This document shows, in pieces, positions 43,754 through 52,585 of a DNA stretch of 64,000 nucleotides. The notes under the pieces are model-generated. The model was not told the DNA's origin. It worked only from the letters and a program-made list of their open reading frames with translations, and did no database searches. Position 1 is the stretch's first letter, and every line of letters starts with the position of its first letter. Origin of the DNA: Nocardioides baculatus (GTDB taxonomy: Bacteria > Actinomycetota > Actinomycetes > Propionibacteriales > Nocardioidaceae); NCBI RefSeq assembly GCF_016735675.1, contig NZ_JAERSG010000003.1, forward strand, positions 248,001 through 312,000, written 5' to 3'. The position numbers and the translations under genes are program-made.

Positions 43754-44152
43754 CTAGGCCTTGACCGCCAGGACCGGGCAGGGGGCGTCGAGGAGCACGC
43801 GCTGGGCGTTGCTGCCGAGGATGAGCTTGCCGACGGGCGAGCGACGGCGCAGGCCGATCACGAGGAGCTCGGCCTGGTTGGCCTCGGCGATGCTGATCAG
43901 GTCCTCGGCCGGCTCGAAGCCCCGGACGAGCTGGCGGATGTCGTGCTCGACGCCGGCCTCGTCGAGACGGGTCTTGATGCCCGCCATGTCGTCCTCGGCG
44001 GCGCGGGCCTTGGACCCGTCGAACTCCTGCCCACCGCGGTGGGAGTTCACCACGACGAGCTTGCTGCCCCGCAGCTTCGCCTCGTTGATGCCGGCAGCGA
44101 GGGCGGCTTCACCCTCCGGCTTGGGGACGTATCCGACGACGACGGTGCCCAT
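43754..44152 (-). CDS. Universal stress protein (UspA family)
   Basis: The 132-residue single-domain USP begins with the beta-strand TVVVGYVPKPEGEAALAA. The ATP-binding Walker-like loop appears as GLRRRSPVGKLILGSNAQRV near residue 105, the G-x2-G-x9-GS pattern. The C-terminus is the usual CPVLAVKA. It is cytoplasmic and may bind ATP; specific functions vary. GAGAGGAG lies 6-7 bases before the ATG, so it has a normal leader. It is divergent from the hypothetical gene at 44279. Confidence 0.93.
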   Translation of the reverse strand: MGTVVVGYVPKPEGEAALAAGINEAKLRGSKLVVVNSHRGGQEFDGSKARAAEDDMAGIKTRLDEAGVEHDIRQLVRGFEPAEDLISIAEANQAELLVIGLRRRSPVGKLILGSNAQRVLLDAPCPVLAVKA

Positions 44153-44278
44153 GGTGTCTCCTCTCGGCGCCCACCGCGCGTCGCGGTCGGCCTGTGGGCA
44201 CCGTAACGGAAAACCCGCGGGGACGGACAGGCTGTGGACAGGGGCGCGGCGGGGGCATACCTCCGGCAGGGTGAGGCC

Positions 44279-44719
44279 ATGCCCCAGCCCACGGTCGAGG
44301 ACGTCGCGCTCCGCGCACCCATCGACCGGGACACCCACCGGGTGCTCCGCGCCGCCGTGCTCGAGCACGTCGAGGGCGAGTCCCGCAGGCGCTTCCCGGT
44401 GGTCCTGCACGCCGGCGTCCCGGGCCGCAGCGTGCGCCACGTCGACGATCCTCCGGTCGGCGACGCGGGCGCGCGCGCCGACCTCGTGCTCGCCCTCGTC
44501 GCCCGCGCCCGCGCGATCGGCCCGCGGCCGGTCGTCTGGCTCACCCGCCCCGGCGAGCTGAGCCCGCACGACGACGACCTCCGGTGGCTGGCACCCGTCA
44601 CCTGGGCGTGCAGCGCCCTGGGCGAGCCGGCCGGGCTGGTCGTGGTGACCCGTCGCGGGTGGTTCGACCCGGTCAGCGGCGTACGCCGGGAGTGGCGCCG
44701 GCTGCGGCGCCACGGCTGA
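44279..44719 (+). CDS. Hypothetical protein
   Basis: This 146-residue protein has a mixed alpha/beta pattern (THRVLRAAVLEHVEGESRRR, ADLVLALVARARAIGPRPVVWLTRPGEL, WLAPVTWACSALGEPAGLVV). The arginine-rich end is RREWRRLRRHG. Regular alternation and GC-rich third positions make it a likely real gene, and the family resembles small actinobacterial hypothetical proteins, but I cannot assign a function. It converges on the glutamate-cysteine ligase gene with 13 bases between stops. Confidence 0.6.
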   Translation: MPQPTVEDVALRAPIDRDTHRVLRAAVLEHVEGESRRRFPVVLHAGVPGRSVRHVDDPPVGDAGARADLVLALVARARAIGPRPVVWLTRPGELSPHDDDLRWLAPVTWACSALGEPAGLVVVTRRGWFDPVSGVRREWRRLRRHG

Positions 44720-44732
44720 TCAAGGCGCGCCG

Positions 44733-46196
44733 TCAGTCCCAGAGGTGGACCGGCTCGTTGCTGTGCATCCGCTCGCGGTAGTCGAGGAGCGTGGCGCGCA
44801 ACGCGTCGAAGCGGTCCTCTCCCCCACGCTCGCGCACCCGCTCGACGAACCAGGCGGCGCCGCTGGTCTCGGCCTGGCAGCGCTGCTCGATGATGCCGAG
44901 GTAGCGGTCGCTCTCCTCGCTCGGCACGCCCCACGAGTCGAGCCCGGCGCGCGCCATCGGCAGCAACCGGCGCAGCACGAGCTCGGTCGCCCGGACCTGG
45001 CCGATGCCGGGCCAGTAGACCTGGGCGTCGACCCCCATCTGGGCGGCGACGTGGAAGTTCTCCTCGGCCGCCGAGAAGGACATCTGCGACCACAGGGGCC
45101 GCTCGCTCTCCGCGAGGTAGCGGATGAGGCCGAACCACAGGGCGGCGTTGGCGATGGTGTCGGCCACCGTCGGGCCCGCGGCGAGCAGCCGGTTCTCCAC
45201 GCGGAGGTGGGGCATGCCGTCGGCGACGTCGTAGACGGGCCGGTTCCAGCGGTAGATCGTCCCGTTGTGGAGGCGGAGCTCGTGGAGGACGGGAGTGCCG
45301 CCCGACTCGAGCACCTCGAGCGGGTCCTCCTCGTCGGTGACCGGCAGGAGGGCCGGGAAGTAGCGGACGTTCTCCTCGAACAGGTCGAAGACCGAGGTGA
45401 TCCAGCGCTCGCCGAACCACACGCGCGGGCGCACGCCCTGTGCCTTCAGCTCCTCGCTGCGGGTGTCGGTGGCCTGCTCGAAGAGCGGGATCCGGGTCTC
45501 GCGCCAGAGCTCCTTGCCGAGCAGGAACGGGGAGTTCGCCGACACCGCGAGCTGGACCCCTGCGATCGCCTGCGCAGCGTTCCAGTAGGCAGCGAACTGG
45601 TCGGGCGAGGTCTGGACGTGGAACTGGGTGCTGGTGCAGGCGGCCTCGGGCACGATCGAGTCGGCGGTCGTGGTGAGGCGTTCGCGGCCCGAGATGCTGA
45701 TCGTGATGTCCTCGCCGCGGGCGGCCAGGATCTGCTCGGACAGCAGCTTGTAGCGAGGGTTGGCGCTCAGGCTCGACGGATCCATGTGGCCCTCGGCGAG
45801 GGTCGGCAGGATGCCGATCATCACCTGGTGGGCGCCGACCTTGGCGGCCTTCTCCTCCGCGTCGTTGAGCGAGCGCCGCAGGCTCTCCTCGAACTTTGTC
45901 AGACCGCCCTCGCGGAGCTTGGCGGGCGCGAGGTTGATCTCGATGTTGAACTGGCCGAGCTCGGTCTGGAAGTCGGGGTCGGCGATGGCCTCCAGCACCT
46001 CCGCGTTCTTCAGCGCGGGGTCACCGGCGTCGTCGATGAGGTTGAGCTCCATCTCCAGCCCGGTCATCGGGTCGTCGGTGTCGAAGCGAGAGTCGCGCAG
46101 CATGCGCGCGAAGACGTCGAGGTTGCGACGCACCTTCTCCCGGTGGCGCGTCCGGTCCGCCCGGCTGAACTCCTGCTGGTCGACCTCTTCACCCAT
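44733..46196 (-). CDS. Glutamate-cysteine ligase family protein
   Basis: The 487-residue protein matches the actinobacterial GCS2-type glutamate-cysteine ligase family. Conserved segments include MTGLEMELNLIDDAGDPALK, QFNIEINLAPAKLREGG, HQVMIGILPTL, EAACTSTQFHVQTSP, ANSPFLLGKELWRETRIPLF and RPRVWFGERWITSVFDLFEE. The ExE residues bind Mg-ATP. Enzymes of this fold join glutamate and cysteine or other amines, but actinobacteria use mycothiol rather than glutathione, so the true product (ergothioneine precursor or another peptide) is uncertain. The ATG lies 6 bases after a TAGGGT box. Confidence 0.9.
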   Translation of the reverse strand: MGEEVDQQEFSRADRTRHREKVRRNLDVFARMLRDSRFDTDDPMTGLEMELNLIDDAGDPALKNAEVLEAIADPDFQTELGQFNIEINLAPAKLREGGLTKFEESLRRSLNDAEEKAAKVGAHQVMIGILPTLAEGHMDPSSLSANPRYKLLSEQILAARGEDITISISGRERLTTTADSIVPEAACTSTQFHVQTSPDQFAAYWNAAQAIAGVQLAVSANSPFLLGKELWRETRIPLFEQATDTRSEELKAQGVRPRVWFGERWITSVFDLFEENVRYFPALLPVTDEEDPLEVLESGGTPVLHELRLHNGTIYRWNRPVYDVADGMPHLRVENRLLAAGPTVADTIANAALWFGLIRYLAESERPLWSQMSFSAAEENFHVAAQMGVDAQVYWPGIGQVRATELVLRRLLPMARAGLDSWGVPSEESDRYLGIIEQRCQAETSGAAWFVERVRERGGEDRFDALRATLLDYRERMHSNEPVHLWD

Positions 46197-46202
46197 GCCC
46201 GA

Positions 46203-46208
46203 ACCCTA
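46203..46208 (-). promoter_or_regulatory. Leaderless -10 box for the glutamate-cysteine ligase gene
   Basis: TAGGGT on the minus strand (46208-46203) ends 6 bases before the ATG at 46196. Confidence 0.5.
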
Positions 46209-46249
46209 GTCACCCCCCACGTCGGCGGGAACCGTCCCGAAGGGCGGTC

Positions 46250-47248
46250 TCACGCCGCCGGATCGGCCGTCCGGGCCGAGGGTGGGCCGAGCCGTGGACG
46301 CAGCTCCTCCCAGGTGTCGGGCGAGGTCGCCGAGTCGAGCAGCTGGGCGACGAGTGACGCGAGCGAGTGGGTGGGCTCGACCTCGCGACACCGGTCGACC
46401 GCGCACCACGCCAGGGCACCGTCGCCGACCAGCCAGGCGGCGAAGGCCAGCACGGCGGCGGGTCCGGCGACGTGGCTCGACGGCACCCGTCGTACGGCGT
46501 CGGACCAGAGGTCGACGGCCCGTCGCGCGTCGGCGCGCTCGAGCCACGTCCACGCCTCGTCGCGCAGCTCGCCGCGCGGGAGCGAGACCGCGACGGCTGC
46601 CAGCTCGGACGAGGTGAAGGTCGTGCCGTGCTCGTGGTGCCGACGCACCAAGGCTGCGAGCGATCCCGCCGGCAGCGGGGACGCGTCGGCCACCGCGGCT
46701 TCCAGGTCGCGGGCAGCGCCGGCGTCGTGCTCGATGGTCGCCCTCAGTGCCTCGCGACTGGCGTGGGTCACCCGACCGTCGAAGACGCCCTGCGCCGTGA
46801 ACGCGTGCTCGGCGAGGTCGAACGGGACACCGCGGTAGGCCGCGAGCGGCGCTCCCGGCAGCACGGCGTACCAGTGGGAGTCGTGGACCCGCAGCACCTC
46901 GCGCACCCGGATGCCGGCGGCGGTCAGCTCCTCGTGGAGCGACCACGCGGCCTCGTCGGCCACGGTCGTGTCGTCGTCGTAGACGATCACCACCACCTCC
47001 CGGACGCCGTTGTTGCGCGCGGGCCGGAGCAGCGCCTCGACCACGTCGTCGACGTCGTCGGGGTCGTGGGGCAGGTCGACCCGGGCGTGCATCCCGCCGG
47101 GTGAGCCGACGCTGATCATCACCACCGAGCGCTCGGGCACGAAGCCCAGCGCGAGTGGGGCGAAGGCGGCGAGGTCGGCCGGCGTGCGCGCCTGCAGGCG
47201 GGTCGTCGGGGGTGAGGTGGTCGTGGGGTCGGATGAGATGGGGTCCAT
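46250..47248 (-). CDS. DUF4192 family protein
   Basis: This 332-residue cytoplasmic protein matches DUF4192. The signature starts LQARTPADLAAFAPLALGFV, then PERSVVMISVGSPGG, and VVVIVYDDDTTVADEA. The C-terminal half is helical with a tetratricopeptide-like AWTWLERADARRAVDLWSDA. Function unknown; the family is widespread in actinobacteria near dinB. The ATG at 47248 avoids a doubtful GTG at 47272. A further 137 bases separate it from divergent dinB. Confidence 0.85.
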   Translation of the reverse strand: MDPISSDPTTTSPPTTRLQARTPADLAAFAPLALGFVPERSVVMISVGSPGGMHARVDLPHDPDDVDDVVEALLRPARNNGVREVVVIVYDDDTTVADEAAWSLHEELTAAGIRVREVLRVHDSHWYAVLPGAPLAAYRGVPFDLAEHAFTAQGVFDGRVTHASREALRATIEHDAGAARDLEAAVADASPLPAGSLAALVRRHHEHGTTFTSSELAAVAVSLPRGELRDEAWTWLERADARRAVDLWSDAVRRVPSSHVAGPAAVLAFAAWLVGDGALAWCAVDRCREVEPTHSLASLVAQLLDSATSPDTWEELRPRLGPPSARTADPAA

Positions 47249-47385
47249 GTCGGTGACGCTTCCCGCGGCCACCCACGTCGTACGCCCGGCAGATGGGACC
47301 CCTGTGGAGAAGCCGGGTCTGACTGGCCCTGTGGACGCCTCGTGGCCCGCAACGGTCGTGATCGACCGGCTGAGAGGATGACCGG

Positions 47386-48687
47386 GTGCGTGCGACGGCC
47401 TCGATCCTCCACCTCGACCTGGACGCGTTCTTCGCGGCCGTCGAGCAGCGGGACAAGCCGTCGCTGCGCGGCAAGCCGGTCATCGTCGGTGGCACCGGTG
47501 GGCGCGGCGTGGTGTCCACGGCCTCGTACGAAGCACGGAAGTACGGCGTCGGGTCGGCGATGTCCGGTCGCGAGGCGCGCGCCCGCTGTCCGCACGCGGC
47601 GTTCCTGAGCGGGCGCTTCCACGCCTACCGCGAGACGAGCCGCGCGGTCATGCAGGTGCTGCGCGACCTGTCGCCCCTCGTCGAGCCGCTGTCGCTCGAC
47701 GAGGCGTTCGTGGACCTCGCGGCCGCCGACCTGCCCGACCTGGAGGTCGCGACGGTCACCGAGGTCGGCGCCGAGCTGCGCCGCCGCGTGCACGAGGTCA
47801 CCGGCGGGCTCACCGCGACGGTCGGGATCGCCTCGTCGAAGTTCCTCGCCAAGGTCGCCAGCGAGCTCGACAAGCCCGACGGGATGACGGTCGTCCCACC
47901 CGGCACCGAGCTCGACCTGCTGCGACCGATGAAGGTCACGGTCATCCCCGGGGTCGGGCCGGCGACCAACGAGCGGCTGCGGCGCGCCGGCATCCACACC
48001 ATCGCCGAGCTCGAGCAGGTCAGCGAGGACGAGCTCGTCCGGCTGCTGGGCCAGGCGCAGGGGCACGGGCTGTGGCAACTGGCCCGCGCGCAGGACCTGC
48101 GCCCGGTCGTCGCCGAGCGCGAGGCGAAGTCGATCAGTGTGGAGAGCACCTACGACGTCGACCTCAACGACCGGAAGCTGATGGAGGGCATCCTGACCCG
48201 CCAGGCGAAGGAGGTCGGCACGCGGATGCGCAAGAACGGGTTCTCCGGGCGCACCGTCTCGATCAAGGTGCGCCTGCACGACTTCACGACGCTGAGCCGG
48301 TCCAGCACGCTCTCGAGCCCGACCGACGACGGCGCCACGATCGCCCGCATCGCCCGCGCGCTGCTCGGTGACCTCGACACCACCGGCGGCGTACGGCTCC
48401 TCGGCGTCGGGGTGTCGGGCCTCGCCGACTGGGTGCAGGAGGACCTCTTCGGGGACGAGCCGGAGGAGGACGAGGTGGAGGTCGTCCTGCCCGAACCGCC
48501 GCGGCGCACGTGGCCACCCGGCGTCGACGTGGTCCACGACGAGATGGGGCCGGGCTGGGTGTGGGGCTCGGGGTCCGGCGTCGTCACCGTCCGGTTCGAG
48601 ACCGCCGAGACCCCGCCCGGGCCGGTGCGGAGCTTCCGGATGGACGACCCCGCCCTCCACCGCTGGGAGCCCCCGCCGGAGGAGTGA
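47386..48687 (+). CDS. dinB: DNA polymerase IV (DinB, Y-family)
   Basis: The 433-residue translesion polymerase has the catalytic palm aspartates in HLDLDAFFAAVEQ (residues 9-21) and SLDEAFVDL (residues about 104-112). The family motif VVSTASYEARKYGVGSAMS follows the fingers. The little-finger domain spans about residues 235-350. An acidic loop FGDEPEEDEVEVV precedes an extra C-terminal segment to residue 433 (HDEMGPGWVWGSGSGVVTVR), longer than E. coli DinB and seen in actinobacteria. The usual beta-clamp motif at the end is not evident. GTG start. Confidence 0.95.
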   Translation: MRATASILHLDLDAFFAAVEQRDKPSLRGKPVIVGGTGGRGVVSTASYEARKYGVGSAMSGREARARCPHAAFLSGRFHAYRETSRAVMQVLRDLSPLVEPLSLDEAFVDLAAADLPDLEVATVTEVGAELRRRVHEVTGGLTATVGIASSKFLAKVASELDKPDGMTVVPPGTELDLLRPMKVTVIPGVGPATNERLRRAGIHTIAELEQVSEDELVRLLGQAQGHGLWQLARAQDLRPVVAEREAKSISVESTYDVDLNDRKLMEGILTRQAKEVGTRMRKNGFSGRTVSIKVRLHDFTTLSRSSTLSSPTDDGATIARIARALLGDLDTTGGVRLLGVGVSGLADWVQEDLFGDEPEEDEVEVVLPEPPRRTWPPGVDVVHDEMGPGWVWGSGSGVVTVRFETAETPPGPVRSFRMDDPALHRWEPPPEE

Positions 48688-48688
48688 G

Positions 48689-49531
48689 TCAGGCCGTCCG
48701 CAGCACCACCGGGTCCCCCGGCCGCAGCTGCGCGCACAGGTCCAGGTCGGCGTCCTCGACGACCGCGACGACCGGGTAGCCACCCGTCGGCGGGTGGTCC
48801 GCCAGGAACACGACCGGTTGCCCGGACGGCGGCAGCTGCACGGCCCCCAGCACCATCCCCTCGCTCGGCAGCTCCCCCGCCCGGCGCTCGACCCGCGGTC
48901 CGGCCAGCCGCAGCCCGATGCGGTCGCTGTCCGGCGCGACGGCGTACGTCGTCCCGTGCAGAGCAGCCCACGCGCCCGGCGCCAGCCAGTCGGCTCGCGG
49001 TCCGGGGCGCAGGCGCAGCACCGCCTCCCGAGGGCGTACGACGACCGCGGCAGGCGGCTCGGGCCACCGGCCCGGCGAGCCGAGGGCCAGCACCTGTCCG
49101 GCCGCAAGGCGGGGCGGCCCGACCCACGCGAGGGTGTCGGTCGAGCGCGACCCGAGGACCGGCTCCACGTCGATCCCGCCGGCGACGGCGACGTAGGAGC
49201 GGACCCCCACGAGCGCGGCGCCGACGGTGACCACGGCGCCCGCCGGCACCGTGACCGGCGCCCCGTGGGCTACCTGGTGGCGACCGACGCGCACGTCGCA
49301 CCGCGCACCTGTGACGGCCAACGTCACCGCCCGACCCGTGCGCAGGACGATGCCGCCGATCGTGGTCTCGACGACCGCGTCATCGGGTGCCCCACCCACC
49401 AGTCGGCGGGCCAGGGCGGCCGCGCCCCGGTCGAGCGCACCGGCCCGGGCGACACCGAGGTGCGCCCAGCCGGTGCGTCCGAGGTCCTGCAGCGTCGACA
49501 GCGGGCCGGGGTCCAGCACCTCGACGCTCAT
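48689..49531 (-). CDS. pxpC: 5-oxoprolinase subunit PxpC (biotin-dependent carboxyltransferase-like)
   Basis: This 280-residue protein is subunit C of the ATP-dependent 5-oxoprolinase, which opens pyroglutamate to glutamate. Family motifs: GPLSTLQDLGRTGWAHLGVA at the N-terminus, GARCDVRVG, YVAVAGGIDVEPVLGSRSTD, and ELPSEGMVLGAVQLPPSGQP with FLADHPPTGGYPV close to the C-terminus. The gene overlaps pxpB by ATGA, so the two are translationally coupled. PxpA, the third subunit, lies upstream past a 403-base gap. Confidence 0.93.
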   Translation of the reverse strand: MSVEVLDPGPLSTLQDLGRTGWAHLGVARAGALDRGAAALARRLVGGAPDDAVVETTIGGIVLRTGRAVTLAVTGARCDVRVGRHQVAHGAPVTVPAGAVVTVGAALVGVRSYVAVAGGIDVEPVLGSRSTDTLAWVGPPRLAAGQVLALGSPGRWPEPPAAVVVRPREAVLRLRPGPRADWLAPGAWAALHGTTYAVAPDSDRIGLRLAGPRVERRAGELPSEGMVLGAVQLPPSGQPVVFLADHPPTGGYPVVAVVEDADLDLCAQLRPGDPVVLRTA

Positions 49532-50130
49532 GGCGCGACCTCGAACCGCACCCGGGTGCCCGGGGCCAGCAGTGCGGGCGACTCCCGACGCGCGTCCCAG
49601 AGCGTGGCCTCGGTCGTGCCGATCACGAGCCAGCCGCCCGGCGAGGCGGTCGGGTAGATGCCGCACCAGCGGTCGGCGAGGGCGACGGACCCGGGCTCGA
49701 CCCGCGGCCGCGGGCTCTCCAGCCGCGGGACGGTGAGGTGGGCCGGGAGCCCGCCGAGGTAGGCGAACCCGGGTGCGAAGCCACAGAAGAGGGAGGTGAA
49801 GTCGGTGGCCGTGTGTCGCTCCACGACCTCGTCGGTCGAGCAGCCCCAGTGGTCCGCGACGCGTTCCAGGTCGGGGCCGTCGTAGGTCACCTGCAGCCGC
49901 ACGCTCGGCCCTGAGTCGCTCAGGGACTCACGGTCCATCGGCGGCAGTGCGGCCTCCACAGCGGCGGGGTCGCAGCCGTCGAACAGCACCGTCGTCGCGG
50001 CCGGCACGATCTCCTCGGCGACCAGCCCGGACGCGCGCGCCCAGGCGGCCAGCGAGGCGGCGGCCACCGCGTCCCCGACCTCGACGAGGCACGCGCACTC
50101 GCCGACCGGGACCACCCTCACGCCACCCAT
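49528..50130 (-). CDS. pxpB: 5-oxoprolinase subunit PxpB (allophanate hydrolase subunit 1-like)
   Basis: The 200-residue protein is PxpB (KipI-like). Conserved motifs: a GECACLVEVGD-like start, FTSLFCGFAPGFAYLGGLP, PRLESPRPRVEPGSVALAD, GIYPTASPGGWLVIG. Residues about 63-72 (PPMDRESLSDSGPS region) are encoded by a palindromic repeat copy at 49906-49941; relatives usually have a short variable loop there, so the insert seems tolerated. No obvious ribosome-binding site precedes the ATG at 50130. The 5' neighbour on this strand is pxpA, 403 bases away. Confidence 0.92.
   Translation of the reverse strand: MGGVRVVPVGECACLVEVGDAVAAASLAAWARASGLVAEEIVPAATTVLFDGCDPAAVEAALPPMDRESLSDSGPSVRLQVTYDGPDLERVADHWGCSTDEVVERHTATDFTSLFCGFAPGFAYLGGLPAHLTVPRLESPRPRVEPGSVALADRWCGIYPTASPGGWLVIGTTEATLWDARRESPALLAPGTRVRFEVAP
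49906..49941. repeat. In-frame palindromic element inside pxpB
   Basis: The sequence CGGCCCTGAGTCGCTCAGGG continues into ACTCACGGTCCATCGG and has the GAGTC...GACTC core of the intergenic repeats. It codes on the minus strand for part of the PPMDRESLSDSGPS loop of PxpB and keeps the frame. Confidence 0.75.
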
Positions 50131-50158
50131 TGTTCATCGAGCCGTCCGCGCGGCCGAC

Positions 50159-50188
50159 TTGTGACGTGCCGGGAGGGTTTGGCAACCT
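50159..50188 (+). promoter_or_regulatory. Putative promoter reading into the hairpin region
   Basis: TTGTGA (50159-50164) and CAACCT (50183-50188) are 18 bases apart, close to the sigma70-type consensus for this window. RNA would start near 50195, just at the first stem of the candidate structured RNA. Confidence 0.4.
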
Positions 50189-50191
50189 CGT

Positions 50192-50451
50192 GGGCGCACA
50201 CAGGTGAGGGGCTCCAGATGGTATGAGCATCAGGAGCCCCTCGATGTGCCCGGGGTGGTGACGTCCGAGCCACCGCACCGGCCTCCCGGCTCCCGCAGTC
50301 CCCGTCACCGGGCCTGCGCGGCGAGCAAGTCGCCGGGTGGAGCTGTTCGTCCGATCCGATCCCCAGCCCCGCCGAAGCGGTGCTGGTAGGGAGAGTTCTA
50401 TGTCGCCGCGGGACCCCGCCGCAAGGGTTTCGTCGACAAACCTCGGGTCCC
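50192..50451 (+). ncRNA. Candidate structured RNA, unassigned
   Basis: Five consecutive hairpins can be drawn. (1) GGGCGCACA (50192-50200) with TGTGCCC (50245-50251), enclosing GAGGGGCTCC/GGAGCCCCTC (50206-50215/50233-50242) and GATG/CATC. (2) GGTGG/CCACC at 50254-50274. (3) CGGCGA/TCGCCG at 50319-50335. (4) CCAGC...GCTGG with inner CCG/CGG at 50363-50386. (5) GGGACCC/GGGTCCC with inner GGTTT/AAACC at 50410-50451. I could not match it to tmRNA, RNase P, 6S, SRP RNA or a riboswitch I know. The plus strand is suggested by the promoter at 50159. A leader of pxpB on the minus strand is the alternative. Confidence 0.4.
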
Positions 50452-50533
50452 ACAGGGTTCCCCACAGAACTCGTTCCGTGCTCCACAGGCTGAGCGTCGT
50501 CCGTGCACAGGTTCTCCACCGTCTTCTCGACCG

Positions 50534-51229
50534 TCACGACCAGCAGTCGGCGACGTCGAGCCCGGCCTCCTCGAGTGCGCGTCGTACGACCGTCGCGGTG
50601 GCGACCGCGCCCGGCGAGTCGCCGTGCACGCAGACCGAGTCGACGTCGACCGCGAGGACGACGGCCCGGGCGGCGACCGCGTCCGCATCGGTGATGAGCG
50701 CGCCGGGTGCGTCCCTCGGCAGCAGTCGGCCGTCGTCGGTGTAGCCGCGATCGGGGAAGCCCTCGACCCGCACGCCCCGACCCCGCTCCCCCGCCAGCGC
50801 GAGCAGCCGGGACCCCGGCATCCCGAGCACCGGCAGCTCGCCGGACCCGTCGAGCACCGCGACGGCCTGCACCTCGTCGACGGCGACGCGGTGGTAGAGC
50901 GCGCCGTGCGGCTTGAGGTACGCCACCCGCGCGCCCTCGGCCTCCGCGATCACGGACAGCACCTCGACCTGCTCGGCGACCTGGTCGCGCAGCACGTCGG
51001 GTGCGACGTCGAGGTCCACCCGGCCGAAGTTCTCCCGGTCGGCGTACGACACCTGGGCACCCACCACGACCCCGCGTCGTACGGCCTCGGCGCACACCGC
51101 CTGCATCGTGGCGCGGGTGCCGGCATGGAACCCGCAGGCCACGTTGGCACTGGTCACGACGGCCAGCAGCCCCGCGTCGTCGGTGACCTCCTCGCCGAGG
51201 TCGGCGTTGAGATCCACTCGTGCAGCCAT
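50534..51229 (-). CDS. pxpA: 5-oxoprolinase subunit PxpA (LamB/YcsF family)
   Basis: This 231-residue protein is subunit A of 5-oxoprolinase, the LamB/YcsF family. Motifs: VDLNADLGEE at the N-terminus, VTSANVACGFHAGTRATMQA, VGAQVSYADRENFGR and RVAYLKPHGALYHRV. The typical GD-rich end is DVDSVCVHGDSPGAVATA. The length is a little short of the usual 250 residues. Its C-terminal end is 403 bases upstream of pxpB on the same strand, whereas the three subunits are usually adjacent. Confidence 0.93.
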   Translation of the reverse strand: MAARVDLNADLGEEVTDDAGLLAVVTSANVACGFHAGTRATMQAVCAEAVRRGVVVGAQVSYADRENFGRVDLDVAPDVLRDQVAEQVEVLSVIAEAEGARVAYLKPHGALYHRVAVDEVQAVAVLDGSGELPVLGMPGSRLLALAGERGRGVRVEGFPDRGYTDDGRLLPRDAPGALITDADAVAARAVVLAVDVDSVCVHGDSPGAVATATVVRRALEEAGLDVADCWS

Positions 51230-51447
51230 GCCTGCATGTTCCCACCGCTGGAGGGGAACCCCTGAGAAGTCCCTGAGAGTTCGTCCCAGGTGCAACTCCA
51301 CGGGGTACTGGCTCGTCAAGGCAGGTGAAGGCACCGAAATCCGCCGGCAGGCTCCAGGAGCAATCCGTCAGGGAATCCCGCAACGGACACGGGTGTTGGA
51401 CCAGATGTGCGACACGGGGTGATCGCACGAGAAGCAGGAGGACGAAG

Positions 51448-52410
<963 letters not shown>

Positions 52411-52433
52411 GCGCCCGCACCACGTGTCACCGC

Positions 52434-52463
52434 GAGACCGCCGGACTGTTGTCCGGCGGTCTC
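52434..52463 (+). terminator. Strong terminator after the second sigma gene
   Basis: GAGACCGCCGGAC (52434-52446) and GTCCGGCGGTCTC (52451-52463) form a perfect 13-base stem with the loop TGTT, followed by GTCGTCT. It lies 24 bases after the stop codon. Confidence 0.85.
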
Positions 52464-52585
52464 GTCGTCTCCGGACCCGGCGCGTCGGACGACCACAACT
52501 GTGTCGGCGAGGACATCGCGAGCCTACGACTGACGTGTCCCCCTGACTTCTGGTCGTCCGACGCGCCGGGCAGGAGCATGCGCGG

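Larger units (their letters stand above)
50131..50533. other. 403-base gap between pxpA and pxpB
   Basis: No credible gene is present. The first part holds a promoter-like sequence and a run of hairpins (see the candidate RNA at 50192-50451). The last 80 bases are T/G/C-rich and contain several TGTGGA or GTGCAC words but no regular DnaA boxes. Insertion here splits what is usually a contiguous pxp gene group. Confidence 0.6.

Noticed and set aside
50440-50533. A possible chromosome origin, because of several TGTGGA or GTGCAC words resembling DnaA boxes
   Set aside because: The words are irregular, no consensus TTGTCCACA repeats occur, and dnaA, dnaN and gyrB-recF genes are not next to it.
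51230-51447. A GGAAC...GTT ECF-type promoter for the second sigma gene
   Set aside because: The spacing between GGAAC and GTT is 19 bases, more than the 16-17 needed. GTTC...GGGTA for a SigF-type promoter has about 20 bases. Neither fits.
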